Shown in pieces: positions 26,576-34,174 of a stretch of DNA of 64,000 bases (its first letter is position 1; every line of letters starts with the position of its first letter). The stretch covers positions 186,001 through 250,000 of the forward strand of contig JAJYDJ010000002.1 in the NCBI GenBank assembly GCA_021777565.1. Reading direction: 5' to 3'. A program made the position numbers and the translations under genes. The DNA is from a bacterium (lineage in GTDB: Bacteria; Patescibacteria; Microgenomatia; Levybacterales; UBA12049). The notes under the pieces are model-generated. The model was given only the letters and a program-made list of their open reading frames with translations. It was not told the DNA's origin and did no database searches.

Positions 26576-27373
26576 ATGCCTAAAGTCGCAAAAACAGCTG
26601 AAAAAGCACCAAAAACAGTAAAAGCTACTAAAAGTACTGCTGTTAAAAAAGCAGTAGCAGAAGAAGTTGTAAAGGAGGCTGTGGTAACAGAGTCAGTAAA
26701 ACCTATGAAAGAAAAGAAAACAATAACGTTAAATAAAGGGTTGAAAGCACCAGTTTTTGATATCAAGGGTAGTGAAGTTGAAACAACGGAGCTTCCAAAG
26801 GAATTATTTGCTGGCAAGGAAAACCCAACATTGGTCGCACAAGCAGTTCGCGTATATCTTGCCAACCAGCGCCAAGGGAACGCATCGACCAAGACTCGAG
26901 GAGAGGTAACAGGGTCAACAAAGAAGATTTATCAGCAAAAGCATACTGGACGTGCTCGTCACGGTGGTAAGCGTGCTCCAATCTTTGTTCATGGAGGTAT
27001 CGCTCATGGTCCAAAACCACGAGATTACTCTTTGAAGCTTCCTGAAAAGATGAAGAAGGCAGCACTTGTTGCCGCACTTACAGGGCGCGTTGCAGACGGT
27101 AGTTATGCTTTGGTTAAAGACCTCTTTAGTATGGAGACCAAGACAAAAGTAGCAGATGCATTTTTGACCAAGCTTGGCATGACAGAAAAGCGCAGTCTAT
27201 TGGTTGTTACCGGCTCAGATAACAAAGACGTTGTACGCTCACTTCGAAATCTGACAGGTGTGCAAGTGACCAGTGCAAGTCGTCTTACAACTTATGAAGT
27301 ATTGGCCAAAAAATATGTACTCTTTATGAGTGAGGCATTACCAGTGCTTCAAGAAAGGGTAAAGGCAAAATAA
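26576..27373 (+). CDS. rplD: 50S ribosomal protein L4 with Lys/Ala-rich N-terminal extension
   Basis: 265 residues; about 50 N-terminal residues rich in Lys, Ala, Thr and Val precede the normal L4 core, which starts near KAPVFDIKG and carries the TRGEVTGSTKKIYQQKHTGRARHG loop that reaches into the exit tunnel. In E. coli L4 also represses the S10 operon by acting on its leader; here a hairpin leader stands before rplC, so a similar loop is possible but not shown. Followed by TAA-T-ATG into rplW. Confidence 0.96.
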   Translation: MPKVAKTAEKAPKTVKATKSTAVKKAVAEEVVKEAVVTESVKPMKEKKTITLNKGLKAPVFDIKGSEVETTELPKELFAGKENPTLVAQAVRVYLANQRQGNASTKTRGEVTGSTKKIYQQKHTGRARHGGKRAPIFVHGGIAHGPKPRDYSLKLPEKMKKAALVAALTGRVADGSYALVKDLFSMETKTKVADAFLTKLGMTEKRSLLVVTGSDNKDVVRSLRNLTGVQVTSASRLTTYEVLAKKYVLFMSEALPVLQERVKAK

Positions 27374-27374
27374 T

Positions 27375-27662
27375 ATGAACGTACTTATCAAACCAGTCAT
27401 CACAGAAAAATCATTGATGGAAGCAGCAAAAAACCGCTTTACCTTTGAGGTAGCATTGAGTGCAACCAAGCCTGAGATTAAAAGGGTTGTTGAGGACCAG
27501 TTTGGCGTACACGTTTTGGGTGTTGCAACTATTATTACTCACGGGAAGACTATTCGTACCGGCAAAAACCGCCGAGAGTCATTCCAAAAGGAAGTAAAAA
27601 AAGCTATTGTGACCCTCAAAGCAGGCGAAACCATCAGCTACTTTGAGCAGAAGGGTGAGTAA
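27375..27662 (+). CDS. rplW: 50S ribosomal protein L23
   Basis: Protein at the tunnel exit that docks trigger factor and SRP. 95 residues, full length, with KPVITEKS at the start and the KRVVEDQFGV segment. One-base gap after rplD (TAA-T-ATG). Its stop codon is followed within 3 bases by the rplB extended -10 box. Confidence 0.97.
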   Translation: MNVLIKPVITEKSLMEAAKNRFTFEVALSATKPEIKRVVEDQFGVHVLGVATIITHGKTIRTGKNRRESFQKEVKKAIVTLKAGETISYFEQKGE

Positions 27663-27671
27663 TGGTATAAT
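27663..27671 (+). promoter_or_regulatory. internal leaderless promoter before rplB
   Basis: TGG-TATAAT (TATAAT 27666-27671), 5 bases before ATG 27677; TTGAGC (27643-27648) at 17 bases could serve as -35. It lies inside the ribosomal operon and marks the rplB start. Confidence 0.7.
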
Positions 27672-27676
27672 TGCAT

Positions 27677-28414
27677 ATGAAAAAACTCTTAGTAATTCGA
27701 AAAAAACACGGCGGGCGAGATACACAAGGAAGAGTAGCAGTTCGTCACCGAGGTGGAGAGCACAAGCGTTTTATCCGCTTGGTTGATTTTCGCCGAAATA
27801 AATCTTTAACAGGAACAATAGAAAGTATCGAGTACGATCCAAATCGTCACTGCAAAATTGCATTGGTGCTCTATCCGGATGGTGAACGTCGATACATATT
27901 ATGCCCAGTTGGTCTGGAGATAGGCATGAAAGTTGTCTCAGGTCCAACCGCTGATATCAAGGTCGGGAACGCACTCCCACTGGAGCGCATTCCTATGGGT
28001 ACAACAGTTCATAATATTGAACTTACAGCAGGTCGTGGTGGACAAATCGCCCGAGGTGCAGGAGTTGGAGCAACTGTTGGGTCAATTGAAGGGAATTTTA
28101 TTCAGATCAAGTTGCCATCTGGAGAAGTTCGTAAAGTTGTTAAGAATTGTATGGCAACCATCGGCCAAGTCGGCAATGTCGGCTGGAAAGATGAAGTTAT
28201 TGGTAAAGCAGGTCGTAAGCGTCATATGGGGATTCGACCAACAGTTCGTGGAGTTGCACAAAATCCACGATCACATCCACACGGAGGTGGAGAAGGTCGA
28301 AGTGGTATCGGTATGCCTACACCAAAAACCTTTGCAGGACGCAATGCTGTTGGAAAGACACGACGACCAAAGAAGTATTCAAATAAGTTTATTGTGCAAA
28401 GGAGAAAGAAATAA
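27677..28414 (+). CDS. rplB: 50S ribosomal protein L2, short N-terminus
   Basis: Near the peptidyl-transferase centre and intersubunit bridges. 245 residues against about 273 in E. coli. The sequence begins at KKLLVIRKKHGGRDTQGR, corresponding to E. coli residue 30 or so; the first block (KPTSPGRR...PFAPL) is missing. The rest is complete, including HPHGGGEGR. The gap before it holds the rplW stop and a promoter, so no upstream extension exists. Confidence 0.97.
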   Translation: MKKLLVIRKKHGGRDTQGRVAVRHRGGEHKRFIRLVDFRRNKSLTGTIESIEYDPNRHCKIALVLYPDGERRYILCPVGLEIGMKVVSGPTADIKVGNALPLERIPMGTTVHNIELTAGRGGQIARGAGVGATVGSIEGNFIQIKLPSGEVRKVVKNCMATIGQVGNVGWKDEVIGKAGRKRHMGIRPTVRGVAQNPRSHPHGGGEGRSGIGMPTPKTFAGRNAVGKTRRPKKYSNKFIVQRRKK

Positions 28415-28416
28415 AT

Positions 28417-28701
28417 ATGAGTAGATCACTGAAAAAAGGACCATACATTGACGAGCGCGTGATGAAAAAAGTCATGACTCAGAAAGCAAGTGGCGATCAC
28501 GGCCAGATAAAAACTTGGTCTCGTGCATGCCAAATTGCTCCTGAATTCGTTGGACACACCTTTGGTGTATATAACGGCCATGTTTTTGTGAACGTATTCG
28601 TGACTGAATCTATGGTAGGACATCGTTTGGGTGAATTTTCACCAACACGTACCTTTAGATCACATGGACGTGTCGTCTCACGTGAGATCTCAAAGACATA
28701 A
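28417..28701 (+). CDS. rpsS: 30S ribosomal protein S19
   Basis: 30S head protein that with S13 contacts the A-site region. 94 residues, full length: RSLKKGPYIDERV at the start, HNGK variant YNGHVFVNVFVTESMVGHRLGEFSPTRTF at the end. Two bases after the rplB stop. Part of the continuous S10-spc unit. Confidence 0.97.
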   Translation: MSRSLKKGPYIDERVMKKVMTQKASGDHGQIKTWSRACQIAPEFVGHTFGVYNGHVFVNVFVTESMVGHRLGEFSPTRTFRSHGRVVSREISKT

Positions 28702-28706
28702 CATAT

Positions 28707-29030
28707 ATGAAAGCAATAGTACGAAACTTACAAGTAAGCCCACGCAAAGTCAGATTGGTTGCTGACAGTATCCGTGGTATGAATGCAGAAAAGGCACTGC
28801 GCCAGCTGACTCTCATTGAGAAGCATGCTAGTGAGCCGCTCACAAAAGTTATTAAGAGTGCTGTGGCTAACTCAGGCAAAGACGCCCGAAGTCTCATGAT
28901 CGAGACATTGGTTGTGAATGAAGGCATTTCTTTGAAACGTTTTCATCAAGCAACACGAGGTCGAATTGAGCCATTTCAAAAGCGTCGTAGTCACGTCAGT
29001 GTGATATTAAAGGAGGTAACCAATGGGTAA
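28707..29030 (+). CDS. rplV: 50S ribosomal protein L22
   Basis: Lines the exit tunnel. 107 residues, full length, with LQVSPRKVRLVAD near the start and the tunnel hairpin RFHQATRGRIEPFQKRRSHV. Overlaps rpsC by 8 bases. A strong ribosome-binding site AAAGGAGGT (for rpsC) is contained in its last codons. Confidence 0.97.
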   Translation: MKAIVRNLQVSPRKVRLVADSIRGMNAEKALRQLTLIEKHASEPLTKVIKSAVANSGKDARSLMIETLVVNEGISLKRFHQATRGRIEPFQKRRSHVSVILKEVTNG

Positions 29031-29673
29031 GAAAGTAAATCCAACAGTATTGCGTTTAGGTACAATCTTTAATTGGCAAAGTCGATGGTTTGCTGGGAAA
29101 GATTACAAGACTATCCTCAAGCAGGATTTTGCCCTTCGTGATTCACTCATGAAGAAGCTTGCTCATGCTGGGATTGCACGAGTCGAAATTGAGCGTTCTA
29201 TTAACAGTATTCGCATCATTTTGCATGTTGCTAAGCCAGGTATGGTGATCGGACGAGGCGGAAGTGGATTGGAAGATCTGAAAAAATTTATTACTGATAT
29301 TCTTTCTGAAAAAGGGAAAATCGCAACAAAGAGTCTTCCTCGTGTAGATACTCGTGTTGAGGCTGTGAAAGAGCCAAATCTTGATGCCTATCTGGTAGCC
29401 AAGAATATCTCTGATCAGTTGGTAAAGCGCTTACCATTTAAGAGAGTCTTAAACCAGAATGCAGAACGTGTTATGGGTAGTGGAGCAAAGGGTGTTAAAA
29501 TTTTAATCACCGGTCGTGTCGCAGGGTCAGATATCGCACGCCGAGAGAAGATTTCACTAGGTACTGTACCACTCTCAACGATTCGCGAAGAGATTTTATA
29601 TGCAACCTGTCCTGCACTTACTCAAAAAGGATACATTGGGGTAAAAGTGTGGATTAACTTAGGAGAGAAATAA
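29023..29673 (+). CDS. rpsC: 30S ribosomal protein S3
   Basis: Forms part of the mRNA entry channel and its helicase activity. 216 residues with the KH-domain motif VIGRGGSGLEDLKKF and C-terminal GRVAGSDIARREK. Starts with ATGGGTAA inside the rplV stop, with a GGAGG site 5 bases upstream: tight translational coupling. Confidence 0.97.
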   Translation: MGKKVNPTVLRLGTIFNWQSRWFAGKDYKTILKQDFALRDSLMKKLAHAGIARVEIERSINSIRIILHVAKPGMVIGRGGSGLEDLKKFITDILSEKGKIATKSLPRVDTRVEAVKEPNLDAYLVAKNISDQLVKRLPFKRVLNQNAERVMGSGAKGVKILITGRVAGSDIARREKISLGTVPLSTIREEILYATCPALTQKGYIGVKVWINLGEK

Positions 29674-29674
29674 T

Positions 29675-30091
29675 ATGTTGTTAGCACCAAGAAGAACAAA
29701 ATACCGAAAACAGATGAGAGGCACCATGAAAGGTGTGGCTCACTCTGGGACGACCCTTGCATTTGGGGACTATGGATTAGTGTCTGATGAGACGTCATGG
29801 GTTACGAGTCGACAGATTGAGGCAGCACGACGTGCTATCACCCATTACATTGCTCGAGGTGGTCGTGTATGGATCAGAATTTTTCCTGATAAACCAATCA
29901 CGAAGAAACCACCAGAAGTCCGCATGGGGTCTGGAAAAGGTGATATTTTTGCCTACGTTGCATGTGTCAAACCAGGTCGTGTGATGTTTGAAATGGCAGG
30001 CGTGAATCGTGAAATGGCAAAGGAAGCTCTCAGGCTTGCTATGCACAAATTACCAGTGAAATCGACATTTATTGAGAAGGAGACTAAATAA
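29675..30091 (+). CDS. rplP: 50S ribosomal protein L16
   Basis: Binds near the A-site tRNA elbow. 138 residues, full length; PRRTKYRKQMRG start, MGSGKGDIFAYVACVKPGRVMFE in the middle. TAA-T-ATG junction after rpsC and 1-base overlap with rpmC. Confidence 0.97.
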   Translation: MLLAPRRTKYRKQMRGTMKGVAHSGTTLAFGDYGLVSDETSWVTSRQIEAARRAITHYIARGGRVWIRIFPDKPITKKPPEVRMGSGKGDIFAYVACVKPGRVMFEMAGVNREMAKEALRLAMHKLPVKSTFIEKETK

Positions 30092-30300
30092 TGGCAAAAA
30101 AAGCAGAAAAAGTAACAAAAGTAACTGAAAGTCCGTCAGCTGACGGAGCAACAGAGCGCATCATGACGCTCAAAAAAGAGATCCAAAAGTTGCGTTTGGA
30201 GCTCGTGGCTGGTAAACTCAAAAACACCAGTGAGCTTTCAAAGAAGCGAAAGGAGATTGCACGTTTGTTAACAGCAGCGTCAGCAAAAAAATATGAGTAA
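30091..30300 (+). CDS. rpmC: 50S ribosomal protein L29 with short N-terminal extension
   Basis: Small helical protein at the tunnel exit. 69 residues; the core LRLELVAGKLKNTSELSKKRKEIARLLT is typical, preceded by roughly 20 Lys/Glu/Ser residues not usually present. Starts within the rplP stop (TAATG) and overlaps rpsQ by 8 bases. Confidence 0.93.
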   Translation: MAKKAEKVTKVTESPSADGATERIMTLKKEIQKLRLELVAGKLKNTSELSKKRKEIARLLTAASAKKYE

Positions 30301-30526
30301 AGTATTAAGAGGAAAAGTCGTAGCAGCAAAACAGGATAAAACCGCAGTGGTTGAAGTCCTTCGTCGTGTCGCTCATCCATTGTACAAGAGATTGATGCGT
30401 AAAACCAAAAGATATCAAGTTGATACCAATGGAAAAGAAGTAAAAGAAGGGATGGAAGTACGTATTGTTGAAACAGCGAAAATGTCCAAAAACAAGTATT
30501 TTAAGATTGAGGAGGTAATCGCCTAA
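30293..30526 (+). CDS. rpsQ: 30S ribosomal protein S17
   Basis: Early 30S assembly protein. 77 residues: RGKVVAAKQDKTAVVEV, HPLYKRLMRKTKRY and a final VRIVET patch. Starts with ATGAGTAA overlapping the rpmC stop. Ends with GGAGG-containing codons that serve rplN. Confidence 0.96.
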   Translation: MSKVLRGKVVAAKQDKTAVVEVLRRVAHPLYKRLMRKTKRYQVDTNGKEVKEGMEVRIVETAKMSKNKYFKIEEVIA

Positions 30527-30527
30527 T

Positions 30528-30902
30528 ATGATTCAGCTAAGAAGTATGGTTCGCTCTGCCGATAACAGTGGAGCAAAAGTATTACAAGTGATTCACGTCT
30601 ATGGTGGATCTAAGCGAAAGTTTGGATTCGTCGGAGATGTTGTGAATTGTGTGGTAAAAAAAGCACTGCCAACAGGTACTGTGAAGACCAGTGAAATGGT
30701 AAAAGCAGTCTTGGTGAGAGCACGTAAAGAAACACGACGTAAAGATGGATCATATGTACGGTTCTCAGAAAATGCCGTAGTTGTCATTAAAGACATGAAG
30801 AATAAAGAACCAGTTGGTACTCGTATTTTTGGCCCAATTGCACGTGAGGTTCGTGATAGAGGATATATGAAAATCGTTAGTATGGCACCGGAGGTAGTAT
30901 AA
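30528..30902 (+). CDS. rplN: 50S ribosomal protein L14
   Basis: Intersubunit bridge protein and RsfS docking site. 124 residues, full length, with MIQLRSMVRSADNSGAK and VRARKETRRKDGSYVRF. TAA-T-ATG junction after rpsQ. Confidence 0.98.
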   Translation: MIQLRSMVRSADNSGAKVLQVIHVYGGSKRKFGFVGDVVNCVVKKALPTGTVKTSEMVKAVLVRARKETRRKDGSYVRFSENAVVVIKDMKNKEPVGTRIFGPIAREVRDRGYMKIVSMAPEVV

Positions 30903-30904
30903 GT

Positions 30905-31210
30905 ATGAAATTAAGAAAGAATGATGAAATTATTGTAACCAGAGGCAAAGAGAAAGGGAAAACAGGCAAAGTTGAGACTGTTATGCCAGCTGATTCAAAA
31001 GTGCTGATTCCAGGACTCAACGAATACAAGAGACACACCAAGGGTCGAGGGCAAGGTCAAAAATCAGAAATTGTGACCTTCTCACGTCCACTCAATGTAG
31101 CAAATGTTGCTTTGGTTTGCCCAAACTGCAAGAAACAGACTCGTATCGGTTTCCGCATGGAGAAAGATCAGAAAGTGCGTTTCTGCAAGAAATGTGAAAA
31201 AACAATATAA
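30905..31210 (+). CDS. rplX: 50S ribosomal protein L24, zinc-ribbon form
   Basis: Initiates 50S assembly. 101 residues: KOW-type start (GKEKGKTGKV) and a C-terminal CPNC...CKKC zinc ribbon as in many Gram-positive L24. GGAGG lies 9 bases before the ATG in the end of rplN. Confidence 0.97.
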   Translation: MKLRKNDEIIVTRGKEKGKTGKVETVMPADSKVLIPGLNEYKRHTKGRGQGQKSEIVTFSRPLNVANVALVCPNCKKQTRIGFRMEKDQKVRFCKKCEKTI

Positions 31211-31212
31211 CT

Positions 31213-31749
31213 ATGAACGATATACAAAAACTATATACAGAAACAGTTGCCAAAGAGCTTGAAAGTGAGCTTGGGATTACCAACATTATGGCTGTCCCAC
31301 GCGTGCGCAAGATCGTGGTAAACATTGGAGTAAAGGGAGCTATTGCAGATAAGAAAAATCTTGAAGTAGTTAACGGCGTGCTTGAGCAAATTACTGGACA
31401 GAAGCCAAAAGTGACTCGTGCCCGTATGTCTATCGCAGGCTTTAAGCTTCGAGAAAATGACAAGGTAGGTCTTATGGTTACTCTCAGAGGTAAGCGCATG
31501 TATGATTTCCTTGAAAAACTAATCGCAATCGTTCTTCCTCGTATTAAAGATTTTAGAGGAGTTAAGGCTGGTAGTTTTGACAAACAAGGGAACTATACGC
31601 TAGGATTAGCCGAATATAGTGTGTTCCCAGAAGTCGATTTGGCAAAGATTGACCGCATGTACGGTATGGAAATCACTATGGTAACAAATACAAATAAAGA
31701 CGCAGCATACTTGCTTCTTAAGAAGCTTGGTATGCCGTTCCAGAAATAA
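31213..31749 (+). CDS. rplE: 50S ribosomal protein L5
   Basis: Binds 5S rRNA and the P-site tRNA elbow. 178 residues, full length; KIVVNIGVKGA near the start, TGQKPKVTRARMSIAGFKLRE and ITMVTN at the end. Two bases after rplX and followed by TAA-T-ATG into rpsN. Confidence 0.97.
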   Translation: MNDIQKLYTETVAKELESELGITNIMAVPRVRKIVVNIGVKGAIADKKNLEVVNGVLEQITGQKPKVTRARMSIAGFKLRENDKVGLMVTLRGKRMYDFLEKLIAIVLPRIKDFRGVKAGSFDKQGNYTLGLAEYSVFPEVDLAKIDRMYGMEITMVTNTNKDAAYLLLKKLGMPFQK

Positions 31750-31750
31750 T

Positions 31751-31936
31751 ATGGCAAAGACATCAAGCATTGTTAAATTTTTGAATAAGCAGAAGTTTTC
31801 TACACGAGAGAAGAATCGTTGTGCTCTCTGTGGACGATCTCGCGCGTATATGAGAAAATTCGGATTGTGCAGAATTTGTTTTAGAGAGAAAGCACAGAAA
31901 GGAGAATTGCCAGGGGTATTAAAGGCAAGTTGGTAA
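31751..31936 (+). CDS. rpsN: 30S ribosomal protein S14, zinc type (S14Z)
   Basis: 61 residues, the short zinc-binding form with CALC and CRIC pairs. ATG 31751 is used (TAA-T-ATG junction with rplE); a longer in-frame start at 31727 would lie inside rplE. The zinc form indicates that zinc was available or that no zinc-free paralog is encoded at this site. Confidence 0.97.
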   Translation: MAKTSSIVKFLNKQKFSTREKNRCALCGRSRAYMRKFGLCRICFREKAQKGELPGVLKASW

Positions 31937-31940
31937 GTAT

Positions 31941-32336
31941 ATGCAACATTACACAGTAGCAGACATTTTTATTAGATTGAAGAACGCAGCTCTCGCACGA
32001 CGCAAGAGTGTTGAGTTTATCAAGTCCAAGCGTGCAGAAGCACTTTTGAACATTATGCAAGCAGAAGGATATATTTCTGGCCTTACTACTCGTGAAGAAG
32101 GCAGTAAGAAATTCCTGGTTGCAAATATTACTCGCCATGGGAAAGGCAGTGTCTTTACTGATGTAAAGATTATTTCTAAACCATCCCTTCGCGTGTACGC
32201 AGATAAGAGTGATATTGAGAAGATGCAGCGAAAGAGTATTGGGCAGGTTATCCTCTCAACAAGTAAGGGTATTATGACAGGTAAAAAAGCACTTGAAACC
32301 GGTGTCGGTGGTGAAGTCTTAGTGGAGGTATGGTAA
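31941..32336 (+). CDS. rpsH: 30S ribosomal protein S8
   Basis: Central 16S rRNA binder and, in E. coli, repressor of the spc operon. 131 residues, full length: DIFIRLKNAALARRKSV at the start, STSKGIMTGKKALETGVGGEVLVEVW at the end. Starts 4 bases after rpsN. Confidence 0.97.
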   Translation: MQHYTVADIFIRLKNAALARRKSVEFIKSKRAEALLNIMQAEGYISGLTTREEGSKKFLVANITRHGKGSVFTDVKIISKPSLRVYADKSDIEKMQRKSIGQVILSTSKGIMTGKKALETGVGGEVLVEVW

Positions 32337-32337
32337 T

Positions 32338-32892
32338 ATGTCAAAGATCGGAAAATTAATTATTACAATCCCAAACGGTGTCACAGTCTCTCAAGCAGAG
32401 AATAAAGTGACCGTCCAAGGACCAAAAGGACAACTTTTTGTTGATGTACCAGCAGGGATTGTCGTAGCAATTGAAGAGGCAACAGTAAAAGTCTCTCAGA
32501 AGGTTACAAACGATCGAACAACGCAGGCATTCTGGGGATTGGTACGTGCCAATATCGCAAATGCAATCAAAGGCGTTTCTGAAGGTTTTGAAGTACGTTT
32601 GGAAATGGTCGGCGTTGGATTTAGAGGTCAAGCAAGTGGTAGTGAATTGACACTCTCTCTTGGATTCTCTCATCCAGTAAAGATGAAGGCTCCACAAGGT
32701 GTTACTTTCGCCATGGGGGAGAATAACACAATTATCATTTCTGGATCAGATAAAATGATGGTTGGTGAGATAGCAGCAGAGATTCGCGCTGTTCGCCCCC
32801 CAGAACCATACAAAGGAAAAGGTATAAAATACGTTGGCGAAAGAATTCGTCGTAAAGCAGGAAAGACCGCGAAAGCAGTCGGAGGTAAATAA
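32338..32892 (+). CDS. rplF: 50S ribosomal protein L6
   Basis: Stabilises the GTPase-associated region. 184 residues, with two repeats and the end motif PPEPYKGKGIKYVGERIRRKAGK. GGAGG of the rpsH end precedes it; TAA-T-ATG junctions on both sides. Confidence 0.97.
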   Translation: MSKIGKLIITIPNGVTVSQAENKVTVQGPKGQLFVDVPAGIVVAIEEATVKVSQKVTNDRTTQAFWGLVRANIANAIKGVSEGFEVRLEMVGVGFRGQASGSELTLSLGFSHPVKMKAPQGVTFAMGENNTIIISGSDKMMVGEIAAEIRAVRPPEPYKGKGIKYVGERIRRKAGKTAKAVGGK

Positions 32893-32893
32893 T

Positions 32894-33232
32894 ATGCAAA
32901 ACAGTAAATTACGAAGACAAAAAAGAACACGTGGCAATATTGTTAGTACAGAGAGTCGTCCACGACTTTCAGTACATCGATCAAATAAACATATTGCTGT
33001 ACAAATTATTGATGATACCAAAGGAGTTACTCTGGTTGGTATGACTGAGAAGCATGTCGAAGGTATTAAAGGCACCAAAACAGAGCGTGCAGCACTTTTG
33101 GGTGAAGCACTTGCCAAGAAAGCAGTTGAAAAGAAAATCAGTACGGTCGTTTTTGATAAGGGAAGTTTCCGTTATCATGGACGCGTCAGAGCACTGGCAG
33201 AGGGTGCAAGAAAAGGAGGCTTAGTATTCTAA
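32894..33232 (+). CDS. rplR: 50S ribosomal protein L18
   Basis: 5S rRNA binding protein. 112 residues from ATG 32894; RPRLSVHRSNKHIAVQIIDD and FDKGSFRYHGRVRALAEGARKGGL are characteristic. A longer frame opening at 32834 lies within rplF and is rejected, because GGAGGT (32881-32886) and the TAA-T-ATG junction mark the start. Confidence 0.97.
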   Translation: MQNSKLRRQKRTRGNIVSTESRPRLSVHRSNKHIAVQIIDDTKGVTLVGMTEKHVEGIKGTKTERAALLGEALAKKAVEKKISTVVFDKGSFRYHGRVRALAEGARKGGLVF

Positions 33233-33233
33233 T

Positions 33234-33722
33234 ATGAATCCAGCACAACAATTTATTCAACCAGTATCAGAATTCACTGAATCAGTGATCCAGGTGAATA
33301 GAACATCTAAGAAGACAACCGGTGGTAACAAAATCGGATTTGCTGTGTTGGCTGTCGTTGGGAACAAACAAGGTAAAGTTGGTGTTGGTCATGGAAAAGC
33401 AGGGGACGTTGCCTCTGCAATCCGTAAAGCAGTCTCAGGAGCAAAAAAACACTTAATCGAAGTTCCAGTATCTAACGGTACTATTCCATTTGGTATTACG
33501 CTTAAGCGTGGTGCAGCAAAACTTATTTTGAAACCTGCTCCAAAGGGTAGTGGTATTATTGCCGGTGGCGCAGTCAGAAGTGTTGTTGCCGCTGCAGGTA
33601 TTGAGAATATCTCCAGTAAGATTTTGGGGACAGGGAATAAATTGAGTAATGTCTATGCAACGCTTGAAGCACTTGAGCAAATCTCCGCAATGGAGAAAAA
33701 GTTTAGTGCACGTAAAAAATAA
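33234..33722 (+). CDS. rpsE: 30S ribosomal protein S5
   Basis: Accuracy and mRNA entry channel protein. 162 residues with VNRTSKKTTGGNKIGFAVLAVVG and the GSGIIAGGAVRSVVAAAGIENI core. Followed by rplO after one base: the rpmD (L30) gene normally between them is missing, which is typical for CPR bacteria. Confidence 0.97.
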   Translation: MNPAQQFIQPVSEFTESVIQVNRTSKKTTGGNKIGFAVLAVVGNKQGKVGVGHGKAGDVASAIRKAVSGAKKHLIEVPVSNGTIPFGITLKRGAAKLILKPAPKGSGIIAGGAVRSVVAAAGIENISSKILGTGNKLSNVYATLEALEQISAMEKKFSARKK

Positions 33723-33723
33723 T

Positions 33724-34167
33724 ATGAATATTAGTAATTTGAAAAAAATTGTTTCTAGACCAGGGAAAAGACTTGGACAAGGTCATGGGTCAGGTCGTGT
33801 CAAAACAGCTGGTCGTGGTACCAAAGGTCAGCATGCCCGTCACAATCTTGGTCCAACAAAGTATTTCTACAGTGGTGGATCACTCGCGTTCGTAAAGCGT
33901 TTGCCATTCCTTCGTGGGAAAGGTCGCAATCAGTCTATGCAAGCAGATAAAGTAGCCGTTCCTGTTGATGCACTGAATGTCTTTGCTGCAAAAAGTACGG
34001 TAGATGTTGCAGCATTGATTGAGAAAAATATTATCAAAGCAAGTGAAAAAGGTAGTCGCATTAAGCTCGTTGGTGGCAAGGAGTTGACTGTTGCATTAAC
34101 CGTAAAACTCCCCGTAACAACAGGTGCTCGAGAACTGATTGAAAAAGCAGGGGGAAACGTGGCATAA
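33724..34167 (+). CDS. rplO: 50S ribosomal protein L15
   Basis: Late 50S assembly protein. 147 residues; KRLGQGHGSGRVKTAGRGTKGQHAR glycine/basic segment and C-terminal L15 domain. ATG 33724 fits the TAA-T-ATG junction. Its stop codon is part of a CATAAT box that sits 6 bases before secY. Confidence 0.97.
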   Translation: MNISNLKKIVSRPGKRLGQGHGSGRVKTAGRGTKGQHARHNLGPTKYFYSGGSLAFVKRLPFLRGKGRNQSMQADKVAVPVDALNVFAAKSTVDVAALIEKNIIKASEKGSRIKLVGGKELTVALTVKLPVTTGARELIEKAGGNVA

Positions 34168-34168
34168 T
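34163..34168 (+). promoter_or_regulatory. possible leaderless promoter before secY
   Basis: CATAAT (34163-34168), overlapping the rplO stop codon and 6 bases before ATG 34175. The fit to the pattern elsewhere is good, but no -35 or TGN is seen. Confidence 0.45.
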
Positions 34169-34174
34169 AGCCTC

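Noticed and set aside
26038..26892. Long open frame (284 codons) on the minus strand opposite rplC/rplD
   Set aside because: Mirror of the Glu/Lys-rich codons of the L3 tail and L4 head; the product is a low-complexity Ser/Thr/Phe string without start signals, and both ribosomal genes are certain.
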